Positions 60,455 through 64,000 of a DNA stretch of 64,000 bases are shown here, in pieces. The stretch is from Micromonospora polyrhachis (GTDB lineage: Bacteria > Actinomycetota > Actinomycetes > Mycobacteriales > Micromonosporaceae), in the NCBI RefSeq assembly GCF_014203835.1, contig NZ_JACHJW010000001.1, forward strand, positions 6,398,501 through 6,462,500, given 5' to 3'. Position 1 is the stretch's first letter. Each line of letters begins with the position of its first letter. The position numbers and the translations under genes were made by a program. Under the pieces are notes generated by a model that made no database searches, was not told where the DNA came from, and saw nothing but the letters and a program-made list of their open reading frames with translations.

Positions 60455-61035
60455 GGTCAGGCCACCGCGCCCTCGCCGCACCGGCGGCTGACCATCGACC
60501 ACCTGCCGAGCGGCCAGGTGCGGATGGCGCGGTGCCTCCCCAGGCGGCCAGGTGCGGATGGCGCGGTGCCTCCCCAGGCGGCCAGGTGCGGATGGCGCGG
60601 TGCCTCCGCCCAGTCGAGCACCGGAGCCACGCACGCGTGGTGTGTTTTCCAGCACCTGGGACCATCGTCGCGGGTCCGGCTACGGAACAGCCGGGCCCGG
60701 TGCTCCCGGGCAGCCGGCCATTGCGCCGGATCGGCACGGTCCCGGCCCTCGCCCTCCGGTGGCTGGCTCGAACCCGGTCCGGCGAACCAACTCCGCGTAG
60801 AGCCGGGGTTCGAGCGCCCCGACTGCGATGTGTCGACCGTCCGCGCACTCGTACGTGTCGTAGAACGGTGCCCCGCCGTCGAGCAGGTTGACCCCGCGCG
60901 GGTCTTGCCACCTGCCCAATTGACGTAACGCATGCACCTGGGTGGACAGTGCCGTCACCCCGTCGACGATGGCCGCTGCCCGGTACCGCCGGCCCGGCTG
61001 TCGTACAGCGCGTAGACCACGCCGAGCCCGATGAC
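60455..61035 (-). pseudogene. Broken alpha-methylacyl-CoA racemase (CaiB/BaiF family) gene
   Basis: Read on the minus strand, recognisable pieces come in order but in different frames: GLGVVYALYDSRAGG (near 61020), GVTALSTQVHALRQLGRWQD, NLLDGGAPFYDTYECADGRH and IAVGALEPRLYAELVRRTG (about 60780-60950), DPAQWPAAREHRARLFRSRT, CVAPVLDWAEAPRHPHLAA, and a terminal QVVDGQPPVRRG. These correspond to the C-terminal half of alpha-methylacyl-CoA racemases. The N-terminal half, including the CoA-binding start, is missing, and at least two frameshifts separate the parts. A 34-bp unit inside is present three times (60511-60607). Confidence 0.75.
60511..60607. repeat. 34-bp tandem repeat, three copies, inside the racemase pseudogene
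   Basis: A unit starting CGGCCAGGTGCGGATGGCGC begins at 60511, 60545 and 60579; the last copy diverges near its end. The unit corresponds to the APRHPHLAA codons of the racemase and, at 34 bases, shifts frame at each copy. There are no spacers, so it is not a CRISPR array. Confidence 0.85.
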
Positions 61036-61141
61036 CTCCGGTCCATCGGAAGATGTACGCCGGTTTCCCCATGCGGTAGGACGGTGGGCGCGGGTGCCGC
61101 TGCGACGCTGAAGCAGTCGGGTGGAGCGGATGGGGGAGACG

Positions 61142-62377
61142 ATGGGAACGGCTGCGGTGGCGATTGCGGTGGACCAACGGGCGGGCGGCCAACGTACCGG
61201 TCGGCTGGCCCTGCTCGACGTGTTACGCGGAGTGGCCATCCTCGGCACTCTCGGCACCAATATCTGGATCTTCACTGATCCTGCCGGGGAAGAGCGGTCG
61301 CTCGATGACGCGACCAGTGTCTCGGCCACTGTGGGGCTCTCCGAAGACCTGCCTGGCGCGTTGGTCGAGGGTGCCTTCCGGTTCCTGGCCAACGGCAAGT
61401 TCCTCGCTCTGTTGACCATTCTCTTCGGCGTGGGTCTGGCCATCCAGTACCGCTCCGCCCAGGCTCGTGGCCGATCCTGGCTGCGAAGCTACCTGTGGCG
61501 GCCGGTGTTTCTCTTCGTCGAGGGCAGCCTGCACTTCCTGCTGGTCTTCGCCTACGACGTGCTGATGGGGTACGCGGTCACCGCGATCCTGGTCGCCGTG
61601 TTGCTGACCCGGTCCGTCCAGGTGCAGAAGATCTCGATGTACGTTGTCGGCTCGCTCCATGTCGTCCTGATGACGTTGCTCACGGTCGCCATCGCGGCGG
61701 CGCCTGCGCCGGAGTCCCCGTCCGATCCGGCTCCGGTCGGCGACCCCACGTTGTTCGCCTCGGGAAGTTACCTCGACCAGGTGGCCTTCCGGATCGACAA
61801 CATGCTGGAGCTCCGCCTTGAGCCGATCATCACCTTCGCGCTGCTGCTCTTCCTCTTTCTACTCGGGGTGCACCTGTTCCGCGCCGGTGCCTTCGGTGCC
61901 GACGAGCGGGGGCAGGCTCTGCGGCGTCGGCTGCTCTGGCTCGGCCTGGGTGTCGGCCTGCCGGTCAACCTGGCCAGCACTCTGGTCGGACCCGAGTTGT
62001 TCCTGCTGGACCGGTACGTCCTCGCGCCGATGGTGGCGCTCGGCTACCTGGGGCTGGTCGGCTGGATCGTCGACCGGGCCCGGGCGACCGGTCCGGTCAT
62101 CACCGGGCTGGCTTCGCTCGGTCGTACCGCGCTCTCCGGTTACGTGTTGCAGAACCTGCTCTGCGTCGTGGTCTGCTACGGCTGGGGGCTCGGGTTGGCC
62201 AGCACCCTGGACGGGGCCCGACCGTGGTGGGTGCTGGCGCTCTGGGTGGTGATCGGGGTCGTGCTGGTCGGTCTGGCTCAGCTGTGGCTGCGCCGGTTCG
62301 GTCAGGGGCCGCTGGAAGGGGCGCAGAAGTGGGCGCTGGGCCGGCTTCCCGGTGCTCAGGACCGCTCGATGCGGTAG
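61142..62377 (+). CDS. DUF418 domain membrane protein
   Basis: 411 residues with about nine membrane helices. LALLDVLRGVAILGTLGTNI is the start signature; FRFLANGKFLALLTILFGVG, IQYRSAQARGRSWLRSYLWR and SLGRTALSGYVLQNLLCVVV are DUF418 family elements. Function unknown; some members are near transport genes. Three in-frame starts (GTG 61121, ATG 61130, ATG 61142) are possible; ATG 61142 has GGGGGAG just upstream. It reads away from the racemase pseudogene and converges with Lsr2. Confidence 0.85.
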   Translation: MGTAAVAIAVDQRAGGQRTGRLALLDVLRGVAILGTLGTNIWIFTDPAGEERSLDDATSVSATVGLSEDLPGALVEGAFRFLANGKFLALLTILFGVGLAIQYRSAQARGRSWLRSYLWRPVFLFVEGSLHFLLVFAYDVLMGYAVTAILVAVLLTRSVQVQKISMYVVGSLHVVLMTLLTVAIAAAPAPESPSDPAPVGDPTLFASGSYLDQVAFRIDNMLELRLEPIITFALLLFLFLLGVHLFRAGAFGADERGQALRRRLLWLGLGVGLPVNLASTLVGPELFLLDRYVLAPMVALGYLGLVGWIVDRARATGPVITGLASLGRTALSGYVLQNLLCVVVCYGWGLGLASTLDGARPWWVLALWVVIGVVLVGLAQLWLRRFGQGPLEGAQKWALGRLPGAQDRSMR

Positions 62378-62461
62378 CGGCCGTGATCCGCAGTGGACGG
62401 ACTACCCGGGCTGACGTAGTGGTATGGAATCCTCGTGCCGTAGTGGCCGTAGACACAGACG

Positions 62462-62494
62462 ACCCCCGCCAGACCGGGAACGGTCAGCGGGGGT
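62462..62494. terminator. Convergent terminator between DUF418 and lsr2 genes
   Basis: ACCCCCGC (62462-62469) and GCGGGGGT (62487-62494) pair perfectly, with GACC/GGTC forming an inner stem around GGGAAC. It lies 85 bp after the DUF418 stop and 43 bp beyond the lsr2 stop. Confidence 0.8.
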
Positions 62495-62536
62495 AGCTCA
62501 GCTACACGGCCGATGCGGGGAGGGAAGGCGTGCGGA

Positions 62537-62884
62537 TCAGCGCTCGTTGTAGGCCTTTACGACCGAGGCGGGGATACGGCCACGTTCGGAAACGTCGTAG
62601 CCGTTCTTGATGGCCCATTCCCGGATGGCCTTGTTCTGGTCGCGGTTGGTCCGGGTCGGCGCTGCGGCACCGGATCGACGACCAGCGCGTCGGGTCTCGA
62701 TCCCGCCCCGGCCAATGCGGGTGCCAGCGGCGAGGTACGGGTCCAACGCCTTGCGGAGTTTGCCCGCATTCTTTTCCGACAGATCAATGGTGTAGCTCAC
62801 GCCGTCGAGGCCGAACTCCACGGTGCGGTCGGCTTCGCCGCCGTCGAGGTCATCTGTCAGAACAGTGATTACTTTCTTTGCCAT
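62537..62884 (-). CDS. lsr2: Lsr2 nucleoid-associated protein
   Basis: 115 residues. [20 protein letters not shown] begins the dimerisation domain; the C-terminal DNA-binding domain has the AT-hook-like RGR at 101-103 in [14 protein letters not shown]. Lsr2 bridges AT-rich DNA and silences foreign genes in actinobacteria, like H-NS. AAGGAG lies about ten bases before the ATG. A single gene, with its own terminator. In this genus there is usually more than one lsr2 copy, so it need not be the main one. Confidence 0.93.
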   Translation of the reverse strand: MAKKVITVLTDDLDGGEADRTVEFGLDGVSYTIDLSEKNAGKLRKALDPYLAAGTRIGRGGIETRRAGRRSGAAAPTRTNRDQNKAIREWAIKNGYDVSERGRIPASVVKAYNER

Positions 62885-63688
62885 AGCCGGTCACTCCTTG
62901 TGAACATCAGTATCGTGGGTCGAGTTTGACGCATCAGGGTGGAATTCTGCAAGCCGTTCGGCCAGTCACCCCGGTTCGGCTCGTCGCCGTGGCACGTTCT
63001 TTTACCAGAACCCGTCCGAGTCGTTACCCGACACGCCTTTGGGTCGTGCGGCTATGGTCGCTAACCGGGCTTGTCGGGCTCTTCATGCTCACCCCGGATC
63101 GGTGACGCCTGGTGGATTCACCGGAAGCCGCTGGACGGAATATAAGCCGTCGCAGACGTAACGTGATGCGACGTGGCCGGGGCGGGAAGCTGTTTGTCGA
63201 ATGGTTTGACTGATCCGCAGCCGGCTATGAGAACCTCTCGGGCCTCCGGCTTCCCTCGGGCGGTACGGGATGCGACCCGGGGCGAACAGGTGAGATCGTC
63301 CGCGAGCGGTGCGCCGAGTTGTCGTCGGTGACCCGGCCGGCGGCGCGGCCGGGCCCGTCTTGATCGTCGAGATGTCGACCAGGTTGACGTCGGGCCGGTC
63401 GACCGAAGGAGGCGGCGACGACGCCGGGGGGCAGGCGGCCGGCGGTGCAGGCGGGCCGGGCGGCGGTGCAGGCGGGCCGGGGGCGGTGCAGAGCCTGCCC
63501 GATCGACGCAGCGGGATCCGGCCCCACACCGCTCCTTCTCTGATCGTCTTCGTCGATCGAGCGGTGGGGCCGGGACGATCGAGTGGTGGGGGCCGGGACC
63601 CGGACGGCCGGGTGGGTGTGTGCCAACGCCGATGAGAAGGCTTGGAAATATTGTCGGCCGCCGGGGTTTGCCCTGTTCGTGACCGGGC
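62885..63688. other. 800-bp region without a convincing gene
   Basis: The first ~230 bp are less GC-rich and should hold the lsr2 promoter. From about 63410 to 63605 the sequence is Gly/Ala-codon-like, with a 21-base unit (starting CGGCGGTGCAGGCGGGCCGG) present twice at about 63441-63481, and a 22-base unit (CGATCGAGCGGTGGGGCCGG) present twice at about 63554-63598. Frames open through this stretch on both strands encode low-complexity peptides without recognisable domains, and none has a good start and codon bias. Confidence 0.5.
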
Positions 63689-64000
63689 TCAGCGGGCGAA
63701 GGTCCCCACCATATTGCCGCTGTTCAGGTCGTGACCTGCGATTGCGTCGTGGATGTCGGAGACCTGCGGTGCGGCTGGTAGGGCCAGCGGTTGGTCCACC
63801 GCGTAGAGGCGGAAGAAATATCGATGTGGGTCGTCATTGACGGGTGGGTGCGGGCCGCCCCAGCCGGTGCCACCGAAGCCGTTGATCCATTCCTGCCCGC
63901 CGGGCGGTAGTTGGCCCTCGGCCATTCCGGTGGAACGCGGGTCGATACCGGTGACCAGCCAGTGCAGAAACGGGACCCGGCCGGCGTCACGGTCCTCCAC
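63689..64000 (-). CDS. YbhB/YbcL-type PEBP family protein, C-terminal part (5' end outside window)
   Basis: About 103 residues, open to the window edge. PFLHWLVTGIDP near the beginning, PPGGQEWINGFGGTGWGGPH with the GxxGxxGPxPP ligand-site pattern, HRYFFRLYAVDQPL and a final IAGHDLNSGNMVGTF are those of Raf kinase inhibitor-like proteins of the PEBP superfamily. The N-terminal third, with the first ligand-site Asp, lies beyond the window. Function of bacterial members is not settled. Confidence 0.88.
   Translation of the reverse strand: MEDRDAGRVPFLHWLVTGIDPRSTGMAEGQLPPGGQEWINGFGGTGWGGPHPPVNDDPHRYFFRLYAVDQPLALPAAPQVSDIHDAIAGHDLNSGNMVGTFAR

Noticed and set aside
60511-60607. Triple 34-bp repeat as a CRISPR array
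   Set aside because: The copies abut with no spacers, there are no cas genes, and the unit derives from racemase codons.
63309-63635. 108-codon plus-strand reading frame in the repeat region
   Set aside because: Gly-rich low-complexity product; equally open frames exist on the other strand, and there is no ribosome site.

Overview
The window is GC-rich actinobacterial chromosome, most likely from a Micromonosporaceae-type organism (inference). The supporting signs are the strong GC bias at third codon positions, the many GTG starts, an Lsr2 nucleoid protein, a complete-looking egtA-egtB-egtC-egtD ergothioneine run, a CmtR-type metal sensor, PASTA-less PknB-like kinases, CU044_5270/ECF pairs, and DUF2795, DUF2267 and DUF3618 proteins. 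No rRNA, tRNA, CRISPR array or prophage was seen.

Layout. 0-7.7 kb: 3' end of an aldo/keto reductase, a VOC protein, an I36/crystallin-like protein, three GNAT-type acyltransferases, a CmtR-like sensor with its CDF exporter and a candidate operator, a PrmC-like methyltransferase, and a GH25-like hydrolase. 7.8-16.2 kb: a two-gene ABC exporter, a decayed dehydrogenase/PKD fragment, a KimA-like potassium importer, an L,D-transpeptidase lipoprotein whose 3' end overlaps a zinc-finger anti-sigma-like gene on the other strand, and a divergent ECF sigma factor. 16.2-23.4 kb: a histidine kinase / response regulator pair split by an IS200/IS605 element carrying TnpA and an intact TnpB, followed by a MacB/FtsX-type ABC transporter. 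23.5-27.4 kb: a nucleotide-sugar epimerase, a UDP-sugar dehydrogenase and a PknB-type kinase. 27.5-35.1 kb: a CUT1 sugar ABC system under a LysR gene, with its ATPase gene separated from the permeases by a four-gene plus-strand envelope/stress cluster. 35.2-40.9 kb: D-amino acid oxidase and the ergothioneine genes, without egtE. 41-51 kb: secreted and membrane proteins, a second ECF/anti-sigma-like pair, a DedA protein, a GDT1-family Mn exporter behind a yybP-ykoY riboswitch, a DUF2690 regulator, a secreted crystallin-like protein, an aldo/keto reductase divergent from an ArsR regulator, and NhaA. 51.4-56.8 kb: an exopolysaccharide-type block (Wzz/BY-kinase, GT4 glycosyltransferase, DUF4012 protein, LPXTG surface protein). 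56.8-64 kb: pirin, an HhH-like protein, DUF1345, DUF2795 and DUF2267 proteins, a broken alpha-methylacyl-CoA racemase gene with a triplicated 34-bp unit, DUF418, Lsr2, and a truncated PEBP/YbhB protein at the edge.

How the genes work together. Clear modules are Cd/Pb-type sensing and export, signal transduction to an ABC efflux system, sugar uptake, ergothioneine synthesis, Mn homeostasis, and surface polysaccharide synthesis, in which the 23.5-25.9 kb sugar-nucleotide enzymes may feed the 51-56 kb block. I did not find an unmistakably new multi-gene defence or biosynthetic system. The most notable items are the TnpB element lodged between a kinase and its regulator (with a predicted guide RNA end), the riboswitch, the candidate operators, the antisense gene overlap, and three decaying gene remnants.
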